Below, piece after piece: positions 17,819 through 26,090 of a DNA stretch of 33,221 nt. Each line of letters starts with the position of its first letter. The stretch's first letter is position 1. Made by a program: the position numbers and the translations under genes. This DNA is from SAR92 bacterium BACL16 MAG-120619-bin48 (GTDB taxonomy: Bacteria > Pseudomonadota > Gammaproteobacteria > Pseudomonadales > Porticoccaceae): NCBI GenBank assembly GCA_001438605.1, contig LIDE01000038.1, positions 1 to 33,221 of the forward strand. Reading direction: 5' to 3'. The notes beneath the pieces are model-generated. The model was not told the origin of the DNA, ran no database searches, and saw only the letters and a program-made list of their open reading frames with translations.

Positions 17819-19672
17819 ATGGATTCGCCACTGCGCCCAATCCTGAAATCAAAGTGTGTTCGAACAATTGTTGCTCTCACCACCCTCGCAGCAATCACGA
17901 CGGTGTTCGCAACGGAAACCACCGTTAAAATAGAGCACGCAGACGTCGACAAACGTCCCAATATCGTCCTGATTGTTGTCGACGACGCCGGACTCACGGA
18001 CTTCGCCCCCTACGGCGGCGAAGCAGCGATGCCCACCATCCAGACACTCGCCGACACAGGCAGTAAATTCACTAACTATCACACCTCACCGCTCTGTGCG
18101 CCCTCCCGCGCCATGCTGCTGACCGGCATCGACAATCACCGCACCGGTATCGCCACAATTCCCGAAGTATTGACCGAAGAACAGCAAGGCCAGCCAGGCT
18201 ATTCCATGTACTTTGAACCCGGCGTGACCACCCTCGCCCAACGTCTGAAAATGGGTGGATACAAAACCTATATGACCGGCAAATGGCATCTGGGTGGACG
18301 TCAGCAAGACTTGCCCAACGCCCATGGTTTTGATCGTTCGTTTGCACTTGACGCCTCAGGCGCCGACAACTGGGAACAGAAATCGTATATCGGCTACTAC
18401 CCGGAAGCACCATGGTTTGAAGATGGCCAACCCGGCACCCTGCCGGACGATTTTTACTCATCACAATTTATTATCGACAAGATGATCGACTACCTCGATG
18501 GCGAGCAAAACCCCGCTGAACGACAGCCGTTCTTCTCCTACATCGCCTTTCAAGCGGTGCATATACCCGTCCAGGCACCGCGAGAATTCACCGACCACTA
18601 TATTGGCGTCTATGACGCTGGCTGGCAGGCACTGCGCGAAAAACGCTGGCAGCGAGCTAAACAACTTGGGTTAATTCCCGAGACCGCACCGCTGGCAGAT
18701 ATGCCTGAGGGACTGCGCGACTGGAACGCGTTATCAGCCGACGATAAACAATTTTTTGCCCGCGCTATGTCTGTTCACGCAGGCATGTTAGAAGCGATGG
18801 ACAGCCACATCGGTCGTTTGATCAACTTCCTCCGCGAGCGCGACGAACTCGACAACACACTGTTTGTTATCACCTCAGACAATGGCCCCGAACCCAGTGA
18901 CCCCTCAGTAATTCGCCTCAACAAACTATGGATGGCCACCCACGGCTACGACATCAAAATAGAGACTCTCGGCGAAAAAGGCAGCATGGGATTTATTGGT
19001 CCCGAGTGGGCCAGTGCCACCGCATCACCCAACGGGCTATTTAAGTTTTATGCGTCTGAAGGCGGCTTGCGTGTACCGCTCATTATCAGCGGACCGGCGA
19101 TTGCTGCCGGCAAATCAATCATCGCCATGACCACAGTTACAGATATAGTTCCGACCATTCTCGATTACCTCAACTTGCCTCTCACCCTGCCCGTCACCTC
19201 AATCCTAGACGCAGGCGCAAGCGTGCCCGAGATCGCCATCACCGGCCGCAGCCTGCTACCCGTGTTGAACGGGTCACAGCAGCGCATCTACGGCGAAGAC
19301 GAGGCCATAGGTATCGAAGTCTCAGGTAACTCTGCGCTGTTCAAAGGCGACTACAAAATAACCCGCAACACGCCACCCTACGGCGACAATATCTGGCGTC
19401 TCTACAACCTCGCCAACGATCCCGGCGAGACTCTCGACCTGCGCCTGCAAGAGAGTGAAAAGTTTGACGAATTACTGGTCGACTATGAAAACTATGCCAC
19501 TGAATTTGGCGTGCTACCCATGGACAGTGATTTTGACTATATAAAACAAGTCATCGCCAACTCCAAAATAAAGCAGTTCACTGTCCCGCGTCAGATAGCC
19601 ATGACTGTTGTAATCTTACTGATTCTGTTGGCAGTCTATAGACTCAGACAAAAGCGACGCAACCCCAACTGA
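17819..19672 (+). CDS. Sulfatase with C-terminal membrane anchor
   Basis: The 617-residue protein has an N-terminal signal sequence (hydrophobic about 15-31), so the catalytic domain faces the periplasm. The sulfatase core starts with NIVLIVVDDAG (metal Asp pair 55-56). The formylglycine signature is CAPSR, with Cys93 (CxPSR, then LLTG) to be oxidised by a maturation enzyme not encoded here. Further markers are TGKWHLG (catalytic Lys and His), VITSDNGPE (metal Asp-Asn) and GGLRVPLI. Near the C-terminus a hydrophobic helix (about 592-607) followed by a basic tail should anchor it in the inner membrane. It hydrolyses a sulfate ester of unknown nature. It leads an operon with a CoA isomerase, a flavoprotein and an SDR. 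Confidence 0.93.
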   Translation: MDSPLRPILKSKCVRTIVALTTLAAITTVFATETTVKIEHADVDKRPNIVLIVVDDAGLTDFAPYGGEAAMPTIQTLADTGSKFTNYHTSPLCAPSRAMLLTGIDNHRTGIATIPEVLTEEQQGQPGYSMYFEPGVTTLAQRLKMGGYKTYMTGKWHLGGRQQDLPNAHGFDRSFALDASGADNWEQKSYIGYYPEAPWFEDGQPGTLPDDFYSSQFIIDKMIDYLDGEQNPAERQPFFSYIAFQAVHIPVQAPREFTDHYIGVYDAGWQALREKRWQRAKQLGLIPETAPLADMPEGLRDWNALSADDKQFFARAMSVHAGMLEAMDSHIGRLINFLRERDELDNTLFVITSDNGPEPSDPSVIRLNKLWMATHGYDIKIETLGEKGSMGFIGPEWASATASPNGLFKFYASEGGLRVPLIISGPAIAAGKSIIAMTTVTDIVPTILDYLNLPLTLPVTSILDAGASVPEIAITGRSLLPVLNGSQQRIYGEDEAIGIEVSGNSALFKGDYKITRNTPPYGDNIWRLYNLANDPGETLDLRLQESEKFDELLVDYENYATEFGVLPMDSDFDYIKQVIANSKIKQFTVPRQIAMTVVILLILLAVYRLRQKRRNPN

Positions 19673-19683
19673 GGACACCCAAC

Positions 19684-20370
19684 ATGTCAACGATGAACCT
19701 CACCGTCAGAGATGGCATTCATGTCCTCACCCTGACCAATGCCGACAACGGCGGCGACAATATGCTGACCACAGCGGTATTGCTGGAATATCAGGCAGCC
19801 TTTGACGCTGTCGAGCGCTACGAAGGCAACACAGCCCTACTTATCACCAGCGACCATGAAAAGACCTTCACCACGGGCATCAACTTAGCCTGGTTGCGCG
19901 ATCAATCCGAAGCCGATCAGCAAGCCTTCGGCCACCTGTTTGACACCACACTGTGCCGTCTCGCCCTGTTAACTGCACCTAGCGTCGCCTGCATCAACGG
20001 CAACGCCTACGCCGGCGGCGCCATTATCGCCGCAGCGACCGACTTCCGCGTCATGCGAGCAGACAGAGGCCGCTTTTGCCTCCCCGAAGTGAATATTAAA
20101 ATTCCCTTCACCCCTGTCAGCGCCGCCATCGTCGATTTGCTGCCAAACAAACAGGCGGTGAAGCACATGATGCTCACCGGTGCTGCATTTACCGGCACCG
20201 AATGCCTTGAACGCGACATTGTCGACAGCCTCGCCCCAGTCGAACAACTGCACTCTACCGCCGAGGCACTGGCGAAAAATCTCGCCGCAAAAGATCGCGC
20301 AACCTATGTCGCGATTCGCAACGCCACTCGCGATAAACTAGCCGGGCTATTGCAGGGTCTTAACCACTAA
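19684..20370 (+). CDS. Delta3-delta2 enoyl-CoA isomerase-like crotonase
   Basis: A 228-residue short crotonase, 11 bp after the sulfatase. The oxyanion-hole region NGNAYAGGAIIAAATDFRVMR and the catalytic-Glu motif FCLPEVNIKIPFTP (Glu135) resemble the plant/peroxisomal delta3-delta2 enoyl-CoA isomerases; hydratases use a second Glu, which is replaced at the alanine/glycine of AYAGG. It is predicted to move a 3-double bond to the 2-position in unsaturated acyl-CoA. It complements the dienoyl-CoA isomerase of the divergent operon. The usual hydratase annotation is less likely. Confidence 0.86.
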   Translation: MSTMNLTVRDGIHVLTLTNADNGGDNMLTTAVLLEYQAAFDAVERYEGNTALLITSDHEKTFTTGINLAWLRDQSEADQQAFGHLFDTTLCRLALLTAPSVACINGNAYAGGAIIAAATDFRVMRADRGRFCLPEVNIKIPFTPVSAAIVDLLPNKQAVKHMMLTGAAFTGTECLERDIVDSLAPVEQLHSTAEALAKNLAAKDRATYVAIRNATRDKLAGLLQGLNH

Positions 20371-20404
20371 AACGCCCTCAACTGATCACTGACAAGGAAA
20401 CATC

Positions 20405-21376
20405 ATGAAAACACGCATCACCGAATTGCTTGGCATTGAGCACCCCATTATTCAGGGCGGAATGCACCATGTCGGCCTTGCTGAATTAGCCGCCGCCGTC
20501 TCTAATGCAGGCGGGCTTGGTATTATTACCGGACTCACACAGGGCACACCCGAAAAACTCGCCGCTGAAATTGCGCGCTGCCGCGCCATGACCGACAAAC
20601 CCTTCGGCGTCAACCTGACCTTTCTGCCCTCACTAACCCAGCCCGACTACCCCGGCCTAATTCAAGCCATTATCGAAGGCGGCGTTAAAGTTGTCGAAAC
20701 CGCAGGCAACAACCCCGCGCAATGGCTGCCGATTTTAAAAGAACACAATATAAAAGTGATTCACAAATGCACCTCCGTGCGCCACGCCCTAAAAGCCCAG
20801 TCGATTGGCTGCGACGCCGTCTCAGTGGACGGATTTGAATGTGGCGGTCATCCCGGCGAAGACGACGTGCCGAATTTTATTTTGTTGCCGCTCGCTGCTG
20901 ACGAACTGAGCATTCCCTTTGTTGCCTCGGGCGGCATGGCCGATGGTCGCAGCCTCGTCGCGGCACTGGCCCTCGGTGCCGACGGCATCAACATGGGCAC
21001 ACGCTTTATCGTCACCGAAGAAGCGCCGGTTCACGAGAACGTCAAACAGGCCATACTTGCCGCCAGCGAGCTGGACACCCGATTGGTCATGCGCCCACTG
21101 CGCAACACCGAGCGCGTGCTCAACAATCCAGGCGTCGAGCGCCTCCTCGCCAAAGAGGCCGCGCTGGGAAACACCATCAAGTTTGAAGATATCGCCCCAG
21201 AAGTGGCCGGCGTCTACCCGAAAATTATGCAAAACGGTGACATGGACGCAGGTGCGTGGTCCTGTGGTATGGTCGCGGGACTAATCTACGACAAGCCCAG
21301 CGTCAAAACACTGGTCGACAGAATTATGGCCGAGGCCGAAAGCATTATTGCCGAGCGCCTAAAAAACGTTCTCTAA
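20405..21376 (+). CDS. Nitronate monooxygenase / FabK-like flavin oxidoreductase
   Basis: A 323-residue FMN-binding TIM-barrel protein with QGGMHHVGLAELAAAVSNAGG at the N-terminus, the family GxHPGEDD region (here GGHPGEDDV), ASGGMADGR, and ALGADGINMGTRF. Members were named 2-nitropropane dioxygenase, but many act as NAD(P)H:quinone or enoyl reductases. In this operon a reductive role on an unsaturated lipid intermediate fits better than nitronate oxidation, which is inference. Shine-Dalgarno AAGGA; 34 bp after the isomerase gene. Confidence 0.88.
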   Translation: MKTRITELLGIEHPIIQGGMHHVGLAELAAAVSNAGGLGIITGLTQGTPEKLAAEIARCRAMTDKPFGVNLTFLPSLTQPDYPGLIQAIIEGGVKVVETAGNNPAQWLPILKEHNIKVIHKCTSVRHALKAQSIGCDAVSVDGFECGGHPGEDDVPNFILLPLAADELSIPFVASGGMADGRSLVAALALGADGINMGTRFIVTEEAPVHENVKQAILAASELDTRLVMRPLRNTERVLNNPGVERLLAKEAALGNTIKFEDIAPEVAGVYPKIMQNGDMDAGAWSCGMVAGLIYDKPSVKTLVDRIMAEAESIIAERLKNVL

Positions 21377-21402
21377 CCGCTTTTTACCGCTGCTCGACAG
21401 CA

Positions 21403-21430
21403 AGACAACAGACAACAGACAACAAACAAC
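21403..21430. repeat. 7-bp tandem repeat, four copies
   Basis: AGACAAC occurs at 21403, 21410 and 21417, and as AAACAAC at 21424. It occupies the 75-bp spacer between the flavoprotein and SDR genes, ahead of the SDR Shine-Dalgarno (GGGAG). Confidence 0.8.
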
Positions 21431-21451
21431 AGAACAAATGGGGAGCAACAA

Positions 21452-22216
21452 ATGGCTACAACACTGTTTGATTTAACCGGCAAGATCGCCCTAGTCACCG
21501 GCGCCAGCCGCGGCATTGGCGAAGAGATTGCCAAACTATTTGCCGAACAAGGCGCTCACGTTATTGTTTCGAGCCGCAAACTCGACGGCTGCCAGTCAGT
21601 TGCCGACGCCATTATCGCCGCCGGTGGCAGTGCCGAAGCACACCCCTGCCATGTCGGTAATATGGAGCAAATTGCCGACATATTTGCTTACATCAAAGAA
21701 AAATTTGGCAAGCTCGATATTCTTGTCAACAACGCCGCCACCAACCCCTACTTCGGCCATATTCTCGACACCGATCTCGGCGCTTATACCAAAACCGTCG
21801 ACGTCAATATTCGCGGTTACTTTTTTATGTCCATTGAAGCGGGCAAATTAATGCGCGACAACGGCGGCGGCTCAATTATCAACACCGCATCCATCAACGC
21901 ACTTCAGCCCGGCCCCATGCAAGGCATCTACTCGATCAGCAAAGCCGCTGTAGTCAATATGACCAAGTCATTCGCCAAAGAGTGTGGCAATCTCGGCATT
22001 CGCTGCAACGCCCTACTGCCCGGTCTCACCAAAACCCAATTTGCCGGCGCGCTGTTTACCAACGAAGATATCTATAAAACAGCCATCAACACCATTCCCA
22101 TGCACCGCCATGCAGAGCCGCGGGAAATGGCCGGAACGGTCCTCTATCTCGCCTCAGACGCCTCCAGCTACACCACCGGTGAATGCATTGTTGTCGACGG
22201 TGGCATGACCTTGTAA
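21452..22216 (+). CDS. Short-chain dehydrogenase/reductase
   Basis: A 254-residue classical SDR with TGASRGIG (16-23), NNAA, Ser147, Tyr160 and Lys164 (YSISK), and the C-terminal GECIVVDGGMTL typical of FabG/glucose-dehydrogenase-like members. Arg in SSRK after beta-2 suggests NADP(H). It is the last gene of the sulfatase operon, followed 50 bp later by a strong bidirectional terminator. The role as a 3-hydroxyacyl-CoA or hydroxysteroid-type dehydrogenase is a guess from context. Confidence 0.93.
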   Translation: MATTLFDLTGKIALVTGASRGIGEEIAKLFAEQGAHVIVSSRKLDGCQSVADAIIAAGGSAEAHPCHVGNMEQIADIFAYIKEKFGKLDILVNNAATNPYFGHILDTDLGAYTKTVDVNIRGYFFMSIEAGKLMRDNGGGSIINTASINALQPGPMQGIYSISKAAVVNMTKSFAKECGNLGIRCNALLPGLTKTQFAGALFTNEDIYKTAINTIPMHRHAEPREMAGTVLYLASDASSYTTGECIVVDGGMTL

Positions 22217-22264
22217 ACCCGAGCAACCTCTAATCAGCTAAGGCTTAACGGCCAAATGAAAGAC

Positions 22265-22313
22265 AAAAAAAATCCCGCCAGCACTGCCGAAGCAGCTCAT
22301 GGCGGGATTTTTT
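22265..22313. terminator. Bidirectional Rho-independent terminator
   Basis: AAAAAATCCCGCCA (22267-22280) and TGGCGGGATTTTTT (22300-22313) form a perfect 14-bp inverted repeat with A- and T-tracts on both sides. It lies between the convergent SDR and sat genes and should end both transcripts. Confidence 0.93.
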
Positions 22314-22338
22314 ATGGCCGATCTATCGCGATTAAATC

Positions 22339-23526
22339 TCAGCCCTCAAGCTGATAATAATCCATCAAAATTTTCGCCACTTCAGGCCGCGAAAATTCAG
22401 GTGGAGGCGCAATACCGTCGCCAAGCATCTGACGCACCTTCGTGCCAGACAGCAGCACAAAATCGTCTTTGCTGTGATCTTCCGCTTCGTTCATCATAAC
22501 CACGCGACCCAACTTTTTCGAAAACGCCGTGTGGTCAGCGCGGAAAATCTCAATCTCCAACGCACCGGCAGGCACCTTCTCATCAAAGATAGTCTGCGCA
22601 TCAAAGGCGCCATAATAGTCGCCCACACCCGCATGATCGCGTCCTACAATCAAATGCGTAGCACCCATATTCTGACGGAACACCGCGTGCAAAACAGCCT
22701 CGCGCGGCCCCGCATACAGCATATCGAAACCGTAGCCGGTCACCATCACCGTGTTTTCAGGGAAATACAGCTCAACCATCTTGCGAATGCAGTCATCGCG
22801 CACTGATGCCGGAATATCACCCTCTTTAAGCTTACCCAACAGCATGTGAACCACCACGCCATCAGCGCCCAAACGCGCCATGGCCATATGGCACAGCTCT
22901 TCATGGGCGCGGTGCATCGGATTGCGGGTTTGGAAAGCAACCACTTTATTCCAACCGCGCTCAGCGATCTCATTACGAATTTCAGAGGCCGTGCGGAACG
23001 TGTCCGGAAAATCCGCCTGAAAATAGCTCAAATTCAACACCTGAATATCACCAGACACAAGGTGACGGCCCAGATGGCCAAACGTCGCCACACCCGGATG
23101 CTGAGGATCCAAAGTGCCAAAAATCTGCTGCGTCATTGTCTCAATCTGCGCGTCGCTCACCGTCTCTATGGCCGACAGCGTCATAATTGCCATCACAGGA
23201 TTGCCCGCCGTGTTCGGATCGCGCAACGCAATTCGCGAAGCACCTGCAATCGCCGACACATCCTCAACCAAATTCACCACTGGCACCGGCCAGAACAGAC
23301 CGTCCACCGTATGCAAGTTCTCGGCAACACTCAGCGCATCGGCAAGATTCATATAGCCTGTTAGCGGATTAAAGTAACCCGCACCCAACATTACCGCATT
23401 GGCCGCAGCCGCAGAATTGAGCAACAGCGACGGCAGCGTTTCCGCCTCCGTTAACAACTGCTGGTGTAGCTGAGGGTCTTCAACAAGAAGCGGATTTAGA
23501 ACATCAGATCCATGTGGTTTAATCAA
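22339..23526 (-). CDS. sat: Sulfate adenylyltransferase (ATP sulfurylase, Sat type)
   Basis: A 395-residue monofunctional Sat. It carries the nucleotide-binding QTRNPMHRAHE (199-209), GRDHAGVGDYYG, and a C-terminal LSGTKVRQML. It makes adenylylsulfate from ATP and sulfate. This is the homo-oligomeric type, not the CysD/CysN heterodimer of enterobacteria. The start is TTG 23526: GGGAG lies about seven to eight bases upstream and the next in-frame Met is ~46 residues in. It follows cysC by 51 bp in a two-gene operon with a CysL-like regulator divergent. No APS or PAPS reductase gene is in the window. Confidence 0.95.
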   Translation of the reverse strand: MIKPHGSDVLNPLLVEDPQLHQQLLTEAETLPSLLLNSAAAANAVMLGAGYFNPLTGYMNLADALSVAENLHTVDGLFWPVPVVNLVEDVSAIAGASRIALRDPNTAGNPVMAIMTLSAIETVSDAQIETMTQQIFGTLDPQHPGVATFGHLGRHLVSGDIQVLNLSYFQADFPDTFRTASEIRNEIAERGWNKVVAFQTRNPMHRAHEELCHMAMARLGADGVVVHMLLGKLKEGDIPASVRDDCIRKMVELYFPENTVMVTGYGFDMLYAGPREAVLHAVFRQNMGATHLIVGRDHAGVGDYYGAFDAQTIFDEKVPAGALEIEIFRADHTAFSKKLGRVVMMNEAEDHSKDDFVLLSGTKVRQMLGDGIAPPPEFSRPEVAKILMDYYQLEG

Positions 23527-23577
23527 AAGTATTTCTCCCGTTATAAGTTAAAAAGTTATTTATTCTCAAGCGCGCGG

Positions 23578-24192
23578 TTAAACAATAAAACCCTGTTTCT
23601 CAAGGTAAGCAATAATCACCGCCACCTCCTCATCCAAGGTCATCTGGTCAGTGTGCATATGAATCTCCGCCGCCGTTGGCGCCTCGTAGGGATCATCAAT
23701 ACCCGTAAAATTCTTAATCTCACCCGCCCGCGCCTTTTTATACAGCCCTTTCGGATCGCGCAACTCAGCCTCAGCCAGCGAACAATCCACAAAAATTTCA
23801 ATAAACGCAAAACCCGACTCAGCATGCAATGCCCGCACCTTATCGCGATCAGCACGATAAGGGCTGATAAAGCTCGACAGCGCAATCACACCCGAATCGA
23901 CAAACAATTTTGCAATCTCACCAATACGGCGAATATTCTCCGTGCGATCTTCTGCCGAAAAACCCAGATTTTTATTAATGCCCAAGCGAATATTGTCACC
24001 GTCCAAGCGATAACAAAGCTTGCCGCGCTGAAACAACGCATTCTCCACCGCCACCGCCACCGTACTCTTGCCACTTCCCGACAAACCGGTAAACCACAGC
24101 GTTGCACCACGCTGTCCCAACAGACGTGCGCGATCATCAATCGTAATATCACCGTCGTGCCAAGTGACGTTCGTTGCTTTTTGCTCAATCAT
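23578..24192 (-). CDS. cysC: Adenylylsulfate kinase
   Basis: A 204-residue APS kinase. The P-loop GLSGSGKS is at 36-43, followed by the APS-binding RLDGDNIR, FSAEDRTENIRR, the SSFISPYRADR loop, and DPKGLYKKARAGEIKNFTGIDDPYE. It phosphorylates adenylylsulfate to PAPS, the donor for reduction or for sulfation. It is the first gene of the cysC-sat operon. A 257-codon open frame on the opposite strand over this gene is a shadow. Confidence 0.95.
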   Translation of the reverse strand: MIEQKATNVTWHDGDITIDDRARLLGQRGATLWFTGLSGSGKSTVAVAVENALFQRGKLCYRLDGDNIRLGINKNLGFSAEDRTENIRRIGEIAKLFVDSGVIALSSFISPYRADRDKVRALHAESGFAFIEIFVDCSLAEAELRDPKGLYKKARAGEIKNFTGIDDPYEAPTAAEIHMHTDQMTLDEEVAVIIAYLEKQGFIV

Positions 24193-24273
24193 GATGGTTT
24201 TATCCCAGTAGATAACTTCGCCGCGATACTAGAGACTTTCCAACTGCAAGTAAAACCGGATATTATGGATTCA

Positions 24274-24291
24274 TTAATCGATTAAATCGAT
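24274..24291. promoter_or_regulatory. Candidate LysR operator between cysC and its regulator
   Basis: TTAATCGATTAA (24274-24285) is a perfect 12-bp palindrome overlapping a direct repeat of ATCGAT (24277-24282 and 24286-24291). It sits 26 bp upstream of the LysR start in a 124-bp divergent spacer, where LysR regulators usually bind AT-rich dyads of the T-N11-A kind. Confidence 0.5.
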
Positions 24292-24316
24292 AACAAAACA
24301 CAGACCCGAGGCCGTA

Positions 24317-25198
24317 ATGAAATACAGTCTAAGACAACTCGAAATATTTCTCGCCATCGCCCGGCAGCAAAACATCTCCCGCGCCGCCGAAACATTGCAC
24401 ATGTCCCAGTCCGCAGCCAGCGCCGCCCTGCAAAACCTCGAGCAGGCTTACAATATCAGCCTCTTTAACCGCATCGGCAAAAAACTCGAACTCAACGAAG
24501 TCGGAAAAACACTGCGCAGCAAAGCCGAAATATTAATCAGCCATGCCCACGAATTTGATCAAGCCATGCAAGGCCACACCGACATCGGCCACCTCAAAGT
24601 TGGCGCCAGCTTCACCATCGGCAACCACCTCGCCGTCACCTATCTCGCAAGATACCTCAACAAACACCCAGAAGCCCAAGTCGACATCAACGTCGCCAAC
24701 AGCTCCGCCATCGCCGCACAAGTTCTCAACTTCGAAGTCGACATCGGCATGATCGAAGGCCAAGTCAACCACAAAGACCTCGCCCTAATACCCTGGCGCG
24801 ACGACAGCCTCGTCGTCTTCTGCAGCCCCGAACACCCACTGGCAAAAAAGAAAAACCTCAGCGAAAAAGATATTCTGCAAGCCCGCTGGATCCTCCGCGA
24901 ACCCGAATCCGGCGCCCGACAAACCTTCAACCGCGCCCTCGCCGAGCTGCTGCCAATGTTAGATATCTATCTGGAATTTAAACACAATGAAGCCATAAAA
25001 AAGGCCGTAGAAGCCGGACTCGGCATAGGCTGCCTGTCGGAAATAGTACTGCAGAATAACTTTAAAAGCGGCGAACTTGTGCCCTTAAAATTACCGAAAA
25101 GAGATATGAAACGAACGTTTTATTTCGCACTACCGAAGAATCGCTACCGAACAGCAGCGATTGAAGAGTGGATGGCGGAGTGTTGTGGTGGGGTTTAA
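24317..25198 (+). CDS. LysR-family regulator, CysL-like
   Basis: A 293-residue LysR protein. The N-terminal winged helix-turn-helix reads LRQLEIFLAIARQQNISRAAETL, then SQSAASAALQNLEQ. A periplasmic-binding-like effector domain (about 90-290) follows, with the GxxTIGNHLAVTYL opening that resembles the CysL (YwfK) subgroup, regulators of sulfite reductase in Bacillus. Divergent placement from cysC-sat makes sulfate assimilation the likely target. The coding strand is strongly C-rich. Its TAA overlaps the stop codon of the truncated transporter on the other strand by three bases or so. Confidence 0.92.
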   Translation: MKYSLRQLEIFLAIARQQNISRAAETLHMSQSAASAALQNLEQAYNISLFNRIGKKLELNEVGKTLRSKAEILISHAHEFDQAMQGHTDIGHLKVGASFTIGNHLAVTYLARYLNKHPEAQVDINVANSSAIAAQVLNFEVDIGMIEGQVNHKDLALIPWRDDSLVVFCSPEHPLAKKKNLSEKDILQARWILREPESGARQTFNRALAELLPMLDIYLEFKHNEAIKKAVEAGLGIGCLSEIVLQNNFKSGELVPLKLPKRDMKRTFYFALPKNRYRTAAIEEWMAECCGGV

Positions 25199-25416
25199 CT
25201 GCCGACCCCCTCATCCCGCGCCCGCAACTTACGGCGAATAATCGCCATGCGCGCCTCATTCAGCGGCATCATCGCAATAAACACCATTGCCAGCAGCACA
25301 AACGCTGTCGGCGCCCATGACACACTCAAATGCAAACCAATCAAACTCATCTCAGTTTGCTCTGCCGCCTGCATATCAAACCCAAACCAACCGACAATGG
25401 CAAAACCCGCTGCTGT
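25195..25416 (-). pseudogene. C-terminal remnant of a GPH-family (MFS) sugar:cation symporter
   Basis: On the minus strand an in-frame stretch of 73 residues reads GFAIVGWFGFDMQAAEQTEM, then GLHLSVSWAPTAFVLLAMVFIAMMPLNEARMAIIRRKLRARD and a stop. This is the last two transmembrane helices and the basic tail of a glycoside-pentoside-hexuronide:cation symporter. The typical gene is about 450 codons; everything upstream of about 25416 is missing and is replaced by fecR in a different reading frame. There is no start codon or ribosome-binding site for it. Its coding strand is G/T-rich, unlike the fecR it abuts. Confidence 0.75.
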
Positions 25417-26090
25417 TTGGCGACGGCGGCGGCGATGTCGACTCGCCCTTCGGAGACGGTGACTTGCACGCTGTCGTTGCTGAGTTGTACTGAGAAGGCG
25501 GTGCCGATGGCTTTGACCATGCGGGTGCCTGCGTAGACTTCAAAGGGCCAGTTGGCGTTGTGGCTGACTTGGAAGTGGGCTTCGCCGCGCAGTAGGCGAA
25601 TTTTGCGCACGTTGTCGCTGTAGTCGACCTGTACTTGGCTGTCGGTGTTTATTTTGAGAATTGAGCCGTCGACTAATTTGCGCTCTTGTATGCCGCCGAT
25701 GGCGGTGACGTAAATGCCATTTGTGGCGTCGCTGGGCTGCATGACGACGAGCGAGACTGCGCCGATGGTGACGGCTAGCACTAGGCTTGCGGCTAGCGCG
25801 CTGCAGCGGTTAACTGACATCAGTGGGGCAAAGAATCGACGCAGGCGACTGGCAACGCTTTGCGTTGTTGTCTCGAGTGGAATGGAGAGTTCGGTGAGAA
25901 TATTGGCGTCGTTCCAGAAGGCGCTGATGCGCAGCAGTTCCTGACGGTGGGCTGGACTGCGGGCTACCCACGCGCGCAGGGCGCGGACTTCCTCTGCGCT
26001 GGGTTCGGTGTCGCTGTCGAGACTTATCAGCCACTCGCGCGCTTCTTGCTCGATGCGGTCGCGATCACTAAAGGTGTGAATGTTACTCAC
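25347..26090 (-). pseudogene. FecR-type anti-sigma regulator, C-terminally truncated and chimeric
   Basis: This starts at GTG 26090, overlapping the sigma-factor stop by four bases (GTGA). Residues 1-~225 are normal FecR: an N-terminal sigma-interacting domain with WVARSPAHRQE, a single transmembrane helix (about 98-116), and the periplasmic FecR domain (DGSILKINTDS...RGEAHFQV...FSVQLSNDSVQVTVSEGRVDI). After about codon 225 (near 25418) the homology stops. The last ~21 codons are out-of-frame translation of the transporter remnant. About 90-100 C-terminal residues usual in the family, which contact the TonB-dependent receptor, are missing. In E. coli, N-terminal FecR fragments activate FecI constitutively, so this stub may still be functional. 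Confidence 0.82.

Noticed and set aside
23512-24285. 257-codon open frame on the plus strand
   Set aside because: It lies antisense to cysC, is rich in Arg, His, Asn and Thr with no recognisable motif, and has no ribosome-binding site; it is a shadow of the APS kinase gene.
25380-25430. Replication origin at the skew switch
   Set aside because: A change from C-rich to G-rich along the plus strand is origin-like, but there is no dnaA, dnaN, gidA or parA gene and no DnaA-box cluster. The switch also coincides with two broken genes, so a rearrangement or assembly join explains it better.
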